Source: Streptomyces corallincola (GTDB lineage: Bacteria > Actinomycetota > Actinomycetes > Streptomycetales > Streptomycetaceae). From it: 64,000 nt of DNA. The notes below the pieces were generated by a model. The model made no database searches and had not been told where the DNA came from. It saw only the letters and a program-made list of their open reading frames with translations. Below are positions 8,193 through 17,965 of the stretch, piece after piece; position 1 is the stretch's first letter; every line of letters starts with the position of its first letter. Location: contig NZ_JAHRXF010000015.1 of NCBI RefSeq assembly GCF_019104725.1, positions 57,306 to 121,305 of the forward strand, given 5' to 3'. Position numbers and translations under genes: made by a program.

Positions 8193-9597
8193 CCGTGCCG
8201 CCGGGCCCGGCCATCGTGGAGTGCCGACGGCCGTAGCCGAGGTAGACGAGCAGCCCGACGACCAGGAACACCGCGAACTGCACCCAGGTGTGCCAGCCGG
8301 TCTCGTACATCAGGTAGAGGCAGCACGCGATGCCGAGCAGCGGCGAGAGCGGGTACAGCGGCACCCGGAAGCCGCGCGCGAGGGCGGGTTCGCGGCGGCG
8401 CAGCGCGAACACCACGACGTTGACGACGGCCATGACGGCGAGGGTGCCGATGGTGCACAGGTTCACCGTGGCGTCCAGCGGCACGAACGCGGCGATCACC
8501 GCGAAGACCCCGGAGACGACGAGGGTTCCGGCGACCGGGGTGGCGGTGCGCGGGGAGACCTTCTCGAAGACGTGCGGGACGAGTCCGTCGCGGGACATGG
8601 ACATCAGGATGCGGGTCTGGCCGTAGGTCACGGCGAGCACCACGGAGGCGATGGCGACGACCGCGCCGAACGCGACGACGGCGCCGCCGAGGTCGGAGCC
8701 GGTGACCGAGTCCACCACGTAGGACAGCGCGGCCGAGGTGGTGGCGACCTTGTGGCTGCCGACGGCGCCGATCGCGGCGAGCGCGACCGCGCAGTACAGC
8801 AGCGTGACCAGGCCCATGCAGACCAGGACGGCGACGGGGATGTCCCGGCGCGGGTTCTTCGCCTCCTCACCGGCGGTGGTGATCGCGTCGAAGCCGATGT
8901 ACGAGAAGAACGCGGCGGTGGTGCCCGCGCCGATGCCACCGAACCCGGCCGGGGAGAACGGCGTGAGGTGGCCGTGCTGGAACGCGGTGAAGCCGATGGC
9001 GCAGAACGCGACCAGTACGACGAGCTTCACGGCGGCCATCACGGCGGTCGCGCGGGCGCTCTCCCGCACCCCGCGCACCAGCAGCACGGCGGCGAGCGCG
9101 ATCACCAGCACGGCGGGCAGGTTGACGACACCGCCGTCACCGGGCCCGGCGGACAGGGCGGCGGGGAACCGCCATCCGACGAGGCTGTGCAGCAGCTCGT
9201 TGACGTACTGGCTCCAGCCGACGGCGACCGCCGAGATCGACACGCCGTACTCCAGCAGCAGGCACCAGCCGACCAGGAAGGCGCTGGTCTCGCCGAGCCC
9301 GGCGTAGGCGAAGGAGTACGAGGAGCCGGAGACCGGGATGGCGCCGCCCAGCTCGGCGAAGGAGAAGGCGGTGAAGACGCAGGTGATCGCGGCGAGCACG
9401 AAGGAGACGACGACGGCCGGACCGGCGCTCGCCACGGACTGGGACAGACCCACGAAGATGCCGGTGCCGACGACGGCGCCGATCCCGAAGCAGATCAGCT
9501 GGAAGAGGCCCATCGTCCGCTTCAGGCCGTGGCCCTCGCGGTCGGCGCCGGACTCCGCGACGAGGAGGTGGGGGGACTTGATGCGTGGAGCGGGCAT
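8155..9597 (-). CDS. APC-family amino acid permease
   Basis: 480 residues with about 12 hydrophobic segments. The first helix contains GIGAVVGTGIFVGL, the APC signature; FSFAELGGAIPVSGSSY and FSYIGFDAITTAGEEAKNPRRDIP are further family hallmarks of the cationic amino-acid transporter (YfnA/CAT-like) group. ATG 9597 is chosen because an upstream GTG would add an Arg-rich unsupported extension. It lies 139 bp downstream of the ornithine carbamoyltransferase gene on the same strand, suggesting arginine or ornithine as substrate; this is inference from context. Confidence 0.88.
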   Translation of the reverse strand: MPAPRIKSPHLLVAESGADREGHGLKRTMGLFQLICFGIGAVVGTGIFVGLSQSVASAGPAVVVSFVLAAITCVFTAFSFAELGGAIPVSGSSYSFAYAGLGETSAFLVGWCLLLEYGVSISAVAVGWSQYVNELLHSLVGWRFPAALSAGPGDGGVVNLPAVLVIALAAVLLVRGVRESARATAVMAAVKLVVLVAFCAIGFTAFQHGHLTPFSPAGFGGIGAGTTAAFFSYIGFDAITTAGEEAKNPRRDIPVAVLVCMGLVTLLYCAVALAAIGAVGSHKVATTSAALSYVVDSVTGSDLGGAVVAFGAVVAIASVVLAVTYGQTRILMSMSRDGLVPHVFEKVSPRTATPVAGTLVVSGVFAVIAAFVPLDATVNLCTIGTLAVMAVVNVVVFALRRREPALARGFRVPLYPLSPLLGIACCLYLMYETGWHTWVQFAVFLVVGLLVYLGYGRRHSTMAGPGGTVTPGAAPAAREG

Positions 9598-9736
9598 TGC
9601 GGGTGGTGCTCGTTTCTGGTGGCGCGGGGCACGGTCCGGGGTCGTCCGGACCCGTCCTGGGCGGCACGGCACGGGGTGGGGTGGGCCGGCCGCCGGTCAG
9701 GATACGTGCCGGTGGTGAGACGGGAGGTAAGACCCG

Positions 9737-10750
9737 CTATCGGGCGGCGAGGGTGGCGACCAGGACCGCCTTGATGGTGTGCATACGGTTCTCCGCCTCG
9801 TCGAAGACGACGGAGTGCCCGGACTCGAAGACCTCGTCGCTGACCTCCAGCTCGGTCAGGCCGTGCCGGGCGTGGATCTCCCGGCCGAGGGCGGTGCCGA
9901 GGTCGTGGAAGGCGGGCAGGCAGTGCAGGAAGCGGACGTCGTCGTTGCCGGTGGCGCGCAGCACGTCCATCGTCACGGCGTACGGGCCGAGCAGCGCGAT
10001 CCGCTCGTCCCAGACCTCCTTGGGCTCGCCCATCGACACCCACACGTCGGTGGCGACGAAGTCGGCGCCGCGCACGCCCTGGCGCACGTCGTCGGTGAGC
10101 GCGATCCGGGCACCGGAGACGGAGGCGAGCCGCCGGGCCACCTCGACCACGGTCGGCGCGGGCCACAGCACCTTCGGCGCGACGATCCGGACGTCCATGC
10201 CGAGCAGGGCGCCGGTGACGAGGTAGGAGTTGCCCATGTTGTAGCGGGCGTCCCCGAGGTAGGCGAACGCGGTCCGGGAGAGCGGTTTGGCGGTGTGCTC
10301 CGTCATGGTGAGCACGTCGGCGAGCATCTGGGTGGGGTGCCACTCGTCGGTGAGCCCGTTGTAGACGGGCACGCCCGCGTGGGCGGCCAGCTCCTCGACC
10401 ACGCCCTGCCCGTGCCCCCGGTACTCGATCGCGTCGTACATCCGGCCCAGCACGCGGGCGGTGTCCTTCACGGACTCCTTGTGTCCGATCTGCGAACCGG
10501 CGGGGTCGAGGTAGGTGGTGTGGGCGCCCTGGTCGGCGGCGGCGACCTCGAACGCGCAGCGGGTGCGCGTCGAGGTCTTCTCGAAGATCAGCGCGATGTT
10601 CCTCCCCGTGAGGTGCCGGGTCTCGGCACCGGCCCGCTTGGCGGCCTTCAGCTCGGCCGCCAGCTCGACCAGACCGCGGAACTCCCCCTCGGTGAAGTCC
10701 AGTTCCTTGAGGAAGTGGCGGCCCGCGAGGGCGGTCGGGACGGTCGCCAT
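9737..10750 (-). CDS. argF: ornithine carbamoyltransferase (probably catabolic)
   Basis: 337 residues. It interconverts ornithine plus carbamoyl phosphate with citrulline. The carbamoyl-phosphate loop STRTR lies in [12 protein letters not shown] (~residues 57-68); the HPTQ motif and the ornithine-binding HCLPAFHD (~275) are present. Length and the linked arginine deiminase favour the catabolic type (arcB-like), working backwards to form carbamoyl phosphate. ATG at 10750. It lies downstream of the deiminase on the same strand with an 80-bp AT-rich spacer, so it may have its own promoter. No carbamate kinase gene occurs in the window. Confidence 0.92.
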   Translation of the reverse strand: MATVPTALAGRHFLKELDFTEGEFRGLVELAAELKAAKRAGAETRHLTGRNIALIFEKTSTRTRCAFEVAAADQGAHTTYLDPAGSQIGHKESVKDTARVLGRMYDAIEYRGHGQGVVEELAAHAGVPVYNGLTDEWHPTQMLADVLTMTEHTAKPLSRTAFAYLGDARYNMGNSYLVTGALLGMDVRIVAPKVLWPAPTVVEVARRLASVSGARIALTDDVRQGVRGADFVATDVWVSMGEPKEVWDERIALLGPYAVTMDVLRATGNDDVRFLHCLPAFHDLGTALGREIHARHGLTELEVSDEVFESGHSVVFDEAENRMHTIKAVLVATLAAR

Positions 10751-10783
10751 GAGGGCACTCCAGGGGTACGGGGAAAGGATCGT

Positions 10784-10816
10784 GGAATACTATACGCCGC
10801 CCAGTATTTCTATACG
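10784..10816 (-). promoter_or_regulatory. AT-rich control region upstream of argF
   Basis: An island of low GC content between arcA and argF. It contains an inverted repeat AATACT-N11-AGTATT (10786-10808) and a direct repeat CTATACG at 10790 and 10810, two helical turns apart. On the minus strand TATAGT (10794-10789) is a good -10. It could bind ArgR or another arginine-responsive regulator; no perfect ARG box was seen. Confidence 0.45.
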
Positions 10817-10830
10817 GTCACCGGGTCGTC

Positions 10831-12054
10831 TCACACCGGGTCCCGCTCCACCGGACAGCTCATGCAGCGCGGGCCGCCCCGCCCCCGGCCGAGTTCGCTG
10901 CCGGGGATCTCGATCACCTCGATGCCCTGCTTGCGCAGATGGGTGTTGGTGGTGGCGTTGCGCTCGTAGGCGACGACGACACCGGGTTCGACCGCGAGGA
11001 CGTTGCAGCCGTCGTCCCACTGCTCGCGCTCGGCCGCGTGCACGTCCTGGGTGGCGGTCAGCACCCGGATCTCCCCGAGCCCGAGCGCGGCGGCGATGGC
11101 CCGGTGCATGTGCTCCGGCGGATGGTCGGTGACCTTCAACTCCTTCTCCCCGACGCCCGGTTCGATGGTGTACGAACGGAGCATGCCGAGTCCGGCGTAC
11201 TGGGTGAAGGTGTCGCCGTCGATCATCGTCATCACGGTGTCGAGGTGCATGAAGGCGCGGGCCTTCGGCATGTCGAGGGCGACGATGGTGTGCGCGGAAC
11301 CGGCCGCGAACAGCTTGTGCGCGAGCATCTCCACGGCCTGCGGGGTGGTCCGCTCGCTCATCCCGATCAGCACGGCGCCGTTGCCGATCACCAGCACGTC
11401 ACCGCCCTCGATGGTGGAGGGGTAGTCGGCCTGACCCCGGGACCAGACATGGAACGGCTCGGCGGCGAAGAGGGGGTGGTGCCGGTAGATCGCCTCGAAG
11501 TGCACGGTCTCGCGCTGCCGGGCGGGCCAGCGCATCGCGTTGATGGAGACGCCGTCGTAGATCCACGCCGAGGTGTCGCGGGTGAAGAGGTGGTTGGGCA
11601 GTGGACCGAGCAGGAAGTCGTCCAGTTCCATCACATGGAAGCGGACCGAGGTCGGCTCGGCGTGCCCGGCCAGGAACTCCCGCTTGGTCATGCCGCCGAC
11701 CAGCGCCTCGGCCAGTTCCTCCGGCGGCATCGCCTCGAAGGCGGCGCGCAGATGATCGGTGGCGAGGGGGCCGTACTCCTTCTCGTCGAAGACCCGGTCC
11801 AGCACCAGGGTGCGGGCCTCGGGGACGGCGAGCGTCTCGGTGAGCAGGTCGCCGAAGAGGTGGACGGCGACCCCCCGGTCGCGCAGCACGTCGGCGAACC
11901 CGTCGTGCTCGACGCGCGCCCGGCGCACCCAGAGCAGGTCGTCGAAGAGGAGCGCGTCCTTGTTGCTGGGCGTGAGCCTTTTGAGCTCCAGGTCCGGGCG
12001 GTGCAGGATCACCCGGCGCAGCCGCCCGGCCTCGGAGTGGACGTGGTATGCCAT
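10831..12054 (-). CDS. arcA: arginine deiminase
   Basis: 407 residues, the usual length. It hydrolyses arginine to citrulline and ammonia. The guanidino-group-modifying fold is recognisable by the N-terminal segment [20 protein letters not shown], the FTRDTSAWI and EGGDVLVIG regions, [12 protein letters not shown] (catalytic His and Asp) and the catalytic Cys in [10 protein letters not shown] near the C-terminus. ATG 12054 ([10 protein letters not shown]) matches the family start; a longer reading to 12420 overlaps the divergent gene and is rejected. With argF and the permease it forms an arginine catabolism group. Confidence 0.93.
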   Translation of the reverse strand: MAYHVHSEAGRLRRVILHRPDLELKRLTPSNKDALLFDDLLWVRRARVEHDGFADVLRDRGVAVHLFGDLLTETLAVPEARTLVLDRVFDEKEYGPLATDHLRAAFEAMPPEELAEALVGGMTKREFLAGHAEPTSVRFHVMELDDFLLGPLPNHLFTRDTSAWIYDGVSINAMRWPARQRETVHFEAIYRHHPLFAAEPFHVWSRGQADYPSTIEGGDVLVIGNGAVLIGMSERTTPQAVEMLAHKLFAAGSAHTIVALDMPKARAFMHLDTVMTMIDGDTFTQYAGLGMLRSYTIEPGVGEKELKVTDHPPEHMHRAIAAALGLGEIRVLTATQDVHAAEREQWDDGCNVLAVEPGVVVAYERNATTNTHLRKQGIEVIEIPGSELGRGRGGPRCMSCPVERDPV

Positions 12055-12128
12055 GCCTCCATCCTGGCCGGAGCCGACCGGGTTCACGCCCTTCTCGGCC
12101 GTTTCCGGCACTTCTTGTTCTCGTCCTC

Positions 12129-12158
12129 TTGACGATAAACGGCCGTCCCGCTTATCGT
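12129..12158 (+). promoter_or_regulatory. promoter with overlapping ACGATAA palindrome
   Basis: TTGACG (12129-12134) and TATCGT (12153-12158) are spaced by 18 bp in front of the SPFH gene. They are overlaid by a perfect 7-bp inverted repeat ACGATAA-N13-TTATCGT (12132-12138 and 12152-12158). A protein on this palindrome would cover the promoter core. The repeat also lies upstream of the divergent arcA gene. Confidence 0.55.
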
Positions 12159-12187
12159 CTCTACGACGAAAAGCGAGGGGTTCTCTC

Positions 12188-13459
12188 ATGGCCGACATCA
12201 CCCGGCGCCTGGGCTGGCGCCATCTGCGGGGCGCGCCGACCGCGCACGTCCGGCACCACCGCTCCGGCACCCTGGCGCACGACGGGCCGGGTCTGAGCTT
12301 CTGGTTCCGGCCGCTGGCCGCCGCGCTGTCGGAGATCCCGGTGGACGACCGGGAACTGGCGATGACCTTCCACGCCCGCACCTCCGACTTCCAGGACGTG
12401 GCGGTGCAGGCCACGGTCACCTACCGGATCGCGGACCCGGCGGTCGCCGCCGCCCGGCTGGACTTCTCCATCGACCCGGACACCGGCGCCTGGCGCGGCA
12501 CCCCGCTGGCCCAGCTCGGCACGCTGCTCACCGAGAGCGCCCAGCAGCACGCGCTGGCCGTCCTCGCCCGGACCCCGCTGGCCGAGGCGCTGGTGAACGG
12601 CGTGACCTCGGTGCGGGAGCGGGTCGCGGCGGGACTCGGCGCCGAACCCCGGCTGCCCGCCACCGGCATCGAGATCGTCGCCGTACGCGTGATGGCGCTG
12701 CGGCCCGAGCCGGAGGTGGAGCGGGCGCTGCGCACCCCGGCCCGTGAGCAGATCCAGCAGGAGGCCGACCGCGCGATGTACGAACGGCGGGCGGTCGCCG
12801 TCGAGCGGGAGCGGGCCATCGCGGAGAACGAACTCGCCAGCAAGATCGAACTGGCCCGCCGCGAGGAGCGGTTGGTCGAGCAGCGCGGCACCAACGCGCG
12901 CCGCGAGGCCGAGGAGCAGGCCGCCGCCGACGCGGTCCGCGCGACCGCCGAGGCCGAGCGCACGGTACGGCTGGCCGACGCGGAGGCGTCCCGTTCGGTA
13001 CGGCTCGCGGAGGCGGAGGCCGCCCGCGCGGTCAAGCTGGCCGAGGCGGACGCTGCCCGGACGGCCGCCCTCACCGAGGCGGAGGCGGCGCGCACCCTGA
13101 AGCTCGCCGAGGCGGACGCCGCCCGCACCGTACGCGCCGCCCGCGCCGAGGCCGAGGGCGCCCGCGAGACCGGCGAGGCACGCGCACGGGCCCAGGCGGC
13201 CTGGCTGGCCGTGCACGCGGAGGCGGGCGTGTCCGGCGAGGCGGTCCTCCGGGCGCTCACGGCGGCCCGGCTGGCGGAGAACCTGCCGCGCATCGAGAGC
13301 GTGACGCTGTCCCCGGACGTGCTGACGGGGCTGCTGAACCGGCTGGGGGCGGGGACGGCCGACTCGGCCGACTCGACTGCGGGAGAAGCGAGTTCGAGCA
13401 ACTCGGCGCCGGATGGGACCGGTTCGGGCGATACGCGTCCCGCCGGAGACTCCCGGTGA
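12188..13459 (+). CDS. SPFH/band-7 domain protein with hendecad coiled coil
   Basis: 423 residues. An N-terminal SPFH (stomatin/prohibitin/flotillin-like) domain covers ~20-190: [21 protein letters not shown] followed by a long [17 protein letters not shown] helix. Residues ~250-325 contain at least six consecutive 11-residue repeats of the form [11 protein letters not shown], a hendecad coiled coil. A low-complexity Ser/Asp tail follows. No transmembrane helix is evident, so membrane association would be peripheral. ATG at 12188 follows GAGGGG. The stop overlaps the GTG of the next gene by 4 bp. Such proteins usually form oligomeric membrane-linked scaffolds; the specific role is unknown. 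Confidence 0.85.
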   Translation: MADITRRLGWRHLRGAPTAHVRHHRSGTLAHDGPGLSFWFRPLAAALSEIPVDDRELAMTFHARTSDFQDVAVQATVTYRIADPAVAAARLDFSIDPDTGAWRGTPLAQLGTLLTESAQQHALAVLARTPLAEALVNGVTSVRERVAAGLGAEPRLPATGIEIVAVRVMALRPEPEVERALRTPAREQIQQEADRAMYERRAVAVERERAIAENELASKIELARREERLVEQRGTNARREAEEQAAADAVRATAEAERTVRLADAEASRSVRLAEAEAARAVKLAEADAARTAALTEAEAARTLKLAEADAARTVRAARAEAEGARETGEARARAQAAWLAVHAEAGVSGEAVLRALTAARLAENLPRIESVTLSPDVLTGLLNRLGAGTADSADSTAGEASSSNSAPDGTGSGDTRPAGDSR

Positions 13460-14355
13460 GCCTCGCCCCACGCGCCGTACTGGTCCACCGGACCACGGAG
13501 TACGAGGAGTTGGTGGCCCGGCACGGGACGCACGGGCAGGCCGCGTTCTTCCTGTCCTCGCGGGGCCGGGACATCACGGAGGTGGCCGCGCGGCACGAAC
13601 GGGACGGGCGGGCGCTCGCGGAGGTGGCCGCCGCCGTGCCGCTGGACTGGCGGCAGACACGGGTGGAGCGGGCCGACCTGGACCGCTTCCCGTTCGCCCC
13701 GGAGGACGTGGTGGTCGTCGTCGGGCAGGACGGGCTGGTCGCCAACGCGGCCAAGTACCTGACGGGTCAGCCGGTGGTCGGGGTGGACACCGACCCCGGC
13801 CGCAATCCGGGCGTGCTGGTCCGGCACCGGCCGGGCGACGCGGGGAAACTGCTGCGCGCCGCCGGTGCGGCCGGGGCGCGGGTGGACGAGCTGACGATGG
13901 TGGAGGCCGTCGCGGACGACACCCAGCGGCTGGTGGCGCTGAACGAGATCTACCTCGGGACGCCCGGTCACCAGACCGCCCGCTACCGCCTGGGCCTCGA
14001 CGGCGACGGGGGTGTCGCCGAGGCCCAGGCGTCCTCCGGGGTGCTGGTCGGCACCGGCACCGGGGCGACCGGCTGGCTCCGCTCGCTCTGGCAGGAGCGG
14101 GGCGGCCCGGTGGCGCTGCCCGCGCCGACCGAGGACCGGCTGCTCTGGTTCGTCCGCGAGGCGTGGCCCTCCCCCGCCACCGGCACCGCCCTGGTCGCGG
14201 GGGACCTCGCCGCCACCGCGCGGCTCACCCTCACCGTGGAGTCCGACCATCTGATCGCCTTCGGCGACGGCATCGAGTCCGACGCGCTGCATCTGACGTG
14301 GGGGCAGACGGTCCGGGTGGGGGTGTGCGGACAGCGGCTGCGGCTCGCGGTGTGA
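13456..14355 (+). CDS. NAD-kinase-like protein (ATP-NAD/diacylglycerol kinase superfamily)
   Basis: 299 residues, GTG start at 13456 overlapping the SPFH stop (GTGA). The NAD-kinase core is suggested by GQDGLVANAAKYL (replacing the GGDG motif), GQPVVGVDTDPGRNPGVL, LNEIYLGTPGHQTARY (the NE motif) and SSGVLVGTGTGATGW, which resembles the substrate-binding loop of NAD kinases. It differs from the housekeeping bacterial enzyme in its N-terminus and resembles the NADK2-like branch. Coupling to an SPFH gene suggests the two products act together, perhaps at a membrane; substrate is not known. Confidence 0.78.
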   Translation: MSLAPRAVLVHRTTEYEELVARHGTHGQAAFFLSSRGRDITEVAARHERDGRALAEVAAAVPLDWRQTRVERADLDRFPFAPEDVVVVVGQDGLVANAAKYLTGQPVVGVDTDPGRNPGVLVRHRPGDAGKLLRAAGAAGARVDELTMVEAVADDTQRLVALNEIYLGTPGHQTARYRLGLDGDGGVAEAQASSGVLVGTGTGATGWLRSLWQERGGPVALPAPTEDRLLWFVREAWPSPATGTALVAGDLAATARLTLTVESDHLIAFGDGIESDALHLTWGQTVRVGVCGQRLRLAV

Positions 14356-14631
14356 GGGGGGGCAGGGGGCGCGCGGCGGAGGCGAGGGACGGGACCGGGG
14401 CCGCTGCCCGGCGCGGCCGTAGCGGCGCTCGTGACCCAACTCACCTGCCCCGGGCGTCGGTTCGCGCCGGGGTGCGCGGCGCACCGGGCGGGGGCGAACG
14501 CCGCACGGCGACCCCGTACGCCCTACCGGAGATCACCGGCGCCCGGAAATGATGAGCGCACCGCACAGAGACCCGATGAGCCGCGCCCCCCTGCCCCACG
14601 CCGGGCGGACGGCACGGCGGAAGGAGCTCGG

Positions 14632-15456
14632 ATGTTGCTTCTCGTCTCCCCGGACAGTGTCGAAGAGGCCCTCGACTGCGCGAAGGCCGCCGAACACCTG
14701 GACATCGTCGATGTGAAGAAGCCCGACGAGGGTTCGCTCGGTGCCAACTTCCCCTGGGTCATCAGGGAGATCCGCGCCGCCGTCCCGGCGGCCACCCCGG
14801 TCTCCGCCACCGTGGGCGACGTGCCGTACAAGCCGGGCACGGTGGCCCAGGCGGCGCTCGGCGCGGTGGTCTCCGGTGCCTCGTACATCAAGGTCGGGCT
14901 CTACGGCTGCACCACGCCCGAGCAGGGCATCGACGTGATGCGGGCGGTCGTCCGGGCGGTGAGGGAGTACAGCCGGGAGGCGCTGGTCGTGGCCTCCGGG
15001 TACGCCGACGCCCACCGGATCGGCTGCGTCAACCCGCTGGCGCTGCCGGACATCGCGGCCCGCGCCGGGGCGGACGCGGCGATGCTGGACACCGCGATCA
15101 AGGACGGGACGCGGCTGTTCGACCACGTCCCGCCCGGGATGTGCGCCGAGTTCGTGCGGCTGGCGCACGCGGCCGGGCTGCGCGCCGCCCTCGCGGGCAG
15201 TGTCCGGCAGGCGGACCTGGGCGCGCTGACCCGGATGGGCACGGACATCGTGGGCGTGCGCGGCGCGGTCTGTGAGGGCGGCGACCGGAACGCGGGGCGC
15301 ATCCGGCCGCATCTGGTGGCCGCGTTCCGCGCGGAGATGGACCGGTGGGAAACGGCCCGCCGGGACGGGGCGGACCTGTCCGCCGAGCCGGTGGTACCGC
15401 CCGGCCCGGCGGACCCCGCCGCTCCCGTGTCCCCCGCCGTTCCCTCCGTCGGCTGA
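14632..15456 (+). CDS. (5-formylfuran-3-yl)methyl phosphate synthase-like protein (MfnB family)
   Basis: 274 residues. MfnB condenses two glyceraldehyde-3-phosphates into a phosphorylated hydroxymethyl-furaldehyde, first known from methanofuran biosynthesis in archaea. The TIM-barrel hallmarks and Schiff-base/acid-base lysines appear conserved: [16 protein letters not shown] (K29/K30), [10 protein letters not shown] (K87) and [13 protein letters not shown] (D153, K157). A Pro/Ala-rich tail of ~30 residues is extra compared with archaeal proteins. ATG 14632 follows AAGGAG. It is the first gene of a four-gene operon with two dehydrogenases and a methyltransferase, which suggests a furan natural product rather than methanofuran. 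Confidence 0.85.
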   Translation: MLLLVSPDSVEEALDCAKAAEHLDIVDVKKPDEGSLGANFPWVIREIRAAVPAATPVSATVGDVPYKPGTVAQAALGAVVSGASYIKVGLYGCTTPEQGIDVMRAVVRAVREYSREALVVASGYADAHRIGCVNPLALPDIAARAGADAAMLDTAIKDGTRLFDHVPPGMCAEFVRLAHAAGLRAALAGSVRQADLGALTRMGTDIVGVRGAVCEGGDRNAGRIRPHLVAAFRAEMDRWETARRDGADLSAEPVVPPGPADPAAPVSPAVPSVG

Positions 15457-15470
15457 CGCCCGGAACCGGG

Positions 15471-16856
15471 ATGCCGGAAACCGCGCGCACGGCCGCGTCG
15501 TTCGCCGTCATCGATCCGGCCACCGGCGAGCCCTTCGCCGAGGCCCCCGACCGGCGGCCGGAGGAACTGGACGCCGTGGTGGACCGGGCGCACCGGGCCT
15601 GGACCGGCTGGCGTGCCGACCCGGCCGCCCGTACCACCGCGCTGTACGCGGCGGCCGACGCCGTGGAGGCGGCCGGAGACCGCCTCGCCCCGCTGCTCAC
15701 CCGTGAGCAGGGCAAGCCGCTGGCCGAGTCGTACGCGGAGGTCGCCCGGACGGCGGCCCGGCTGCGGTACTTCGCGGAACTGGCCCCGAGAACGCGGCGG
15801 ATCAGCGACGGGCGGCCGGTGCGCGGCGAGGTCCGCTGGCGTCCGCTCGGTCCGGTGGCGGCGATCGTGCCGTGGAACTTCCCGCTCCAACTCGCGGCGG
15901 CGAAGTTCGCGCCCGCGCTCGCGGCGGGCAACACGGTGGTCCTCAAGCCGTCCCCGTACACCCCGCTCGCCACCCGGCTGCTGGGTTCCGTACTCGCCGC
16001 CGTCCTGCCCGAGGACGTGCTGACCGTCGTCACCGGCCGCGAACCCCTCGGCGCCCGGCTGGTCTCCCACCCCGGCATCCGGCATGTCACCTTCACCGGC
16101 TCGGTGCCCACCGGGCGGGCCGTCGCCGCGGCGGCGGCCGGCTCCCTCGCCCGCGTCACCCTGGAACTGGGCGGCAACGACGCGGCCGTGCTGCTGGACG
16201 ACGTGGCGGTGGAGGCGGTCGCGGACCGGCTGTTCTGGGCCGCGTTCCGCAACTGCGGCCAGGTCTGCATGGCCGTGAAACGCGTCTACGTCCCGGCCCG
16301 GCTGCACAGCGAGGTGGTCGAAGCCCTCGCCCAGCGGGCCACGTCCGTCGTCGTCGGACCCGGACTGGACCCGGACACCCGGCTCGGCCCGGTCAACAAC
16401 GCGCCCCAGCTGGCCCGCGTGGAGCAGCTCACCCGGCGGGCCCTGGCCGACGGCGCCCGGACGGCGGCGGGCGGTCACCGGATCGACGGGCCGGGCCACT
16501 TCTTCGCGCCGACGATCCTCACCGGCGTACCCCCGGACAGCCCGGTGGTGACCGGCGAGCAGTTCGGCCCGGTGCTGCCCGTGCTGCCGTACCGGACCCT
16601 GGACGAGGCGGTGGACGCCGCCAACGGCACCGGGTTCGGGCTGGGCGGCTCCGTGTGGGGCACCGACCTGGACCGGGCCGAGGCGGTGGCCGACCGGCTC
16701 GAATGCGGCACCGCCTGGATCAACCACCACGCCGAACTCTCCCTCGCCCAGCCCTTCGCCGGGATCAAGGACAGCGGGGTCGGCGTCGCGGGCGGCCCCT
16801 GGGGGTTCTACGGCAATCTGCGGCCGTTCGTCGTGCACCGCCCGGAGGAGACATGA
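15471..16856 (+). CDS. aldehyde dehydrogenase
   Basis: 461 residues, NAD(P)-dependent aldehyde dehydrogenase superfamily. The Rossmann contact region is AAIVPWNFPLQLAAAKFAPALAAGN, the general-base Glu lies in LELGGND and the catalytic Cys in RNCGQVCMAVKR. It starts 14 nt after the MfnB-like gene stop and its own stop overlaps the next start (ATGA). The likely substrate is the furan aldehyde group made by the MfnB-like enzyme, giving a furan carboxylate; this is inferred from the operon alone. Confidence 0.9.
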   Translation: MPETARTAASFAVIDPATGEPFAEAPDRRPEELDAVVDRAHRAWTGWRADPAARTTALYAAADAVEAAGDRLAPLLTREQGKPLAESYAEVARTAARLRYFAELAPRTRRISDGRPVRGEVRWRPLGPVAAIVPWNFPLQLAAAKFAPALAAGNTVVLKPSPYTPLATRLLGSVLAAVLPEDVLTVVTGREPLGARLVSHPGIRHVTFTGSVPTGRAVAAAAAGSLARVTLELGGNDAAVLLDDVAVEAVADRLFWAAFRNCGQVCMAVKRVYVPARLHSEVVEALAQRATSVVVGPGLDPDTRLGPVNNAPQLARVEQLTRRALADGARTAAGGHRIDGPGHFFAPTILTGVPPDSPVVTGEQFGPVLPVLPYRTLDEAVDAANGTGFGLGGSVWGTDLDRAEAVADRLECGTAWINHHAELSLAQPFAGIKDSGVGVAGGPWGFYGNLRPFVVHRPEET

Positions 16857-17965
16857 CGACGCGCTTCCGGGCGGCGGTGCTGCGCTCCCGCGAGGACCCG
16901 TTCGGCGTCGAGGAGGTGATCCTGCGCTCGGGACCCGCCGAGGGCGAGGTCCTGGTGCGGATCGCGGGGTGCGGGATGTGCCGTACCGATCTCGCGGTCC
17001 GCAGGTCGGGAGGGCGCAGCCCGCTGCCCGCGGTGCTCGGCCACGAGGGCGCCGGGGTCGTGGTCCGCACCGGTGGCGGCCCGGACACCGCGGTCGGCGT
17101 CGGTGACCATGTCGTCCTCAGCTTCGACTCCTGCGGGCACTGCCGGAACTGCCGGGGCGCGGCCCCCGCCTACTGCGACTCCTTCGCCTCCCTCAACCTG
17201 TTCGGCGGCCGGAAGGAGGACACCCCGCGCCTCACCGACGCGGCCGGGCGGCCGCTGGCCCCCCGCTGGTTCGGCCAGTCCTCGTTCGCCGAGTACGCGC
17301 TCGTCCCGGCCCGCAACGCCGTACGCGTCGATCCCGCTCTGCCCCTGGAACTGCTCGGGCCGCTCGGCTGCGGGTTCCTCACCGGCGCCGGAGCGGTGCT
17401 GAACACCTTCCGCGCCGGACCCGGTGACACCCTGGTGGTGCTCGGCGCGGGCGCGGTGGGACTGGCCGCCGTGATGGCCGCCACCGCCTCCGGCGCGTTC
17501 ATCGTCGCCATCGACCACAACCCCCAACGCCTCGCGCTGGCCGAGCGGTTCGGCGCCGTGCCGCTGTCCTCCGGCACGATGGGACTGCCCGAGCGCGTAC
17601 GACGGCTCACCGACGGCGGCGCCCGGTACGCCCTGGACACCACCGCCTCTCCCCCGCTGATCAACGACGCGCTCCGAGCGCTGCGCCCCACCGGCACCCT
17701 CGGCCTGGTGGCCCGGCTGCACACCGCGCTGCCGCTCGAACCGGGCACGCTGGACCGGGGGCGTGCCGTCCGCCACCTCTGCGAGGGGGACGCCGTGCCC
17801 AGCCTGTTGATCCCCCGGCTGACCGCGCTCTGGCAGGCCGGGCGCTTCCCCTTCGACCAGTTGATCCGCACCTACCCGCTGTCCGGCATCGACGAGGCCG
17901 AACGCGACTGCGACGCGGGCCGCGTGGTCAAACCCGTACTGCTCCCGGAAGGAAGAGACCGATGA
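16853..17965 (+). CDS. zinc-dependent alcohol dehydrogenase (aryl-alcohol type)
   Basis: 370 residues, medium-chain dehydrogenase family. The catalytic zinc ligands lie in CGMCRTDL and GHEGAGVV; the structural zinc motif is CGHCRNCRGAAPAYC; the coenzyme fold is VVLGAGAVGLAAVMAA followed by DHNPQRL. Insertions around the structural zinc loop resemble benzyl-alcohol dehydrogenases. ATG 16853 overlaps the upstream stop, and TGA overlaps the methyltransferase ATG. A fitting role is oxidation of the furan hydroxymethyl group or reduction of the aldehyde; not proven. Confidence 0.9.
   Translation: MTTRFRAAVLRSREDPFGVEEVILRSGPAEGEVLVRIAGCGMCRTDLAVRRSGGRSPLPAVLGHEGAGVVVRTGGGPDTAVGVGDHVVLSFDSCGHCRNCRGAAPAYCDSFASLNLFGGRKEDTPRLTDAAGRPLAPRWFGQSSFAEYALVPARNAVRVDPALPLELLGPLGCGFLTGAGAVLNTFRAGPGDTLVVLGAGAVGLAAVMAATASGAFIVAIDHNPQRLALAERFGAVPLSSGTMGLPERVRRLTDGGARYALDTTASPPLINDALRALRPTGTLGLVARLHTALPLEPGTLDRGRAVRHLCEGDAVPSLLIPRLTALWQAGRFPFDQLIRTYPLSGIDEAERDCDAGRVVKPVLLPEGRDR

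Noticed and set aside
12055..12420. N-terminal extension of arginine deiminase to 12420
   Set aside because: It overlaps the divergent SPFH gene and its promoter, and the deiminase family starts at [10 protein letters not shown].
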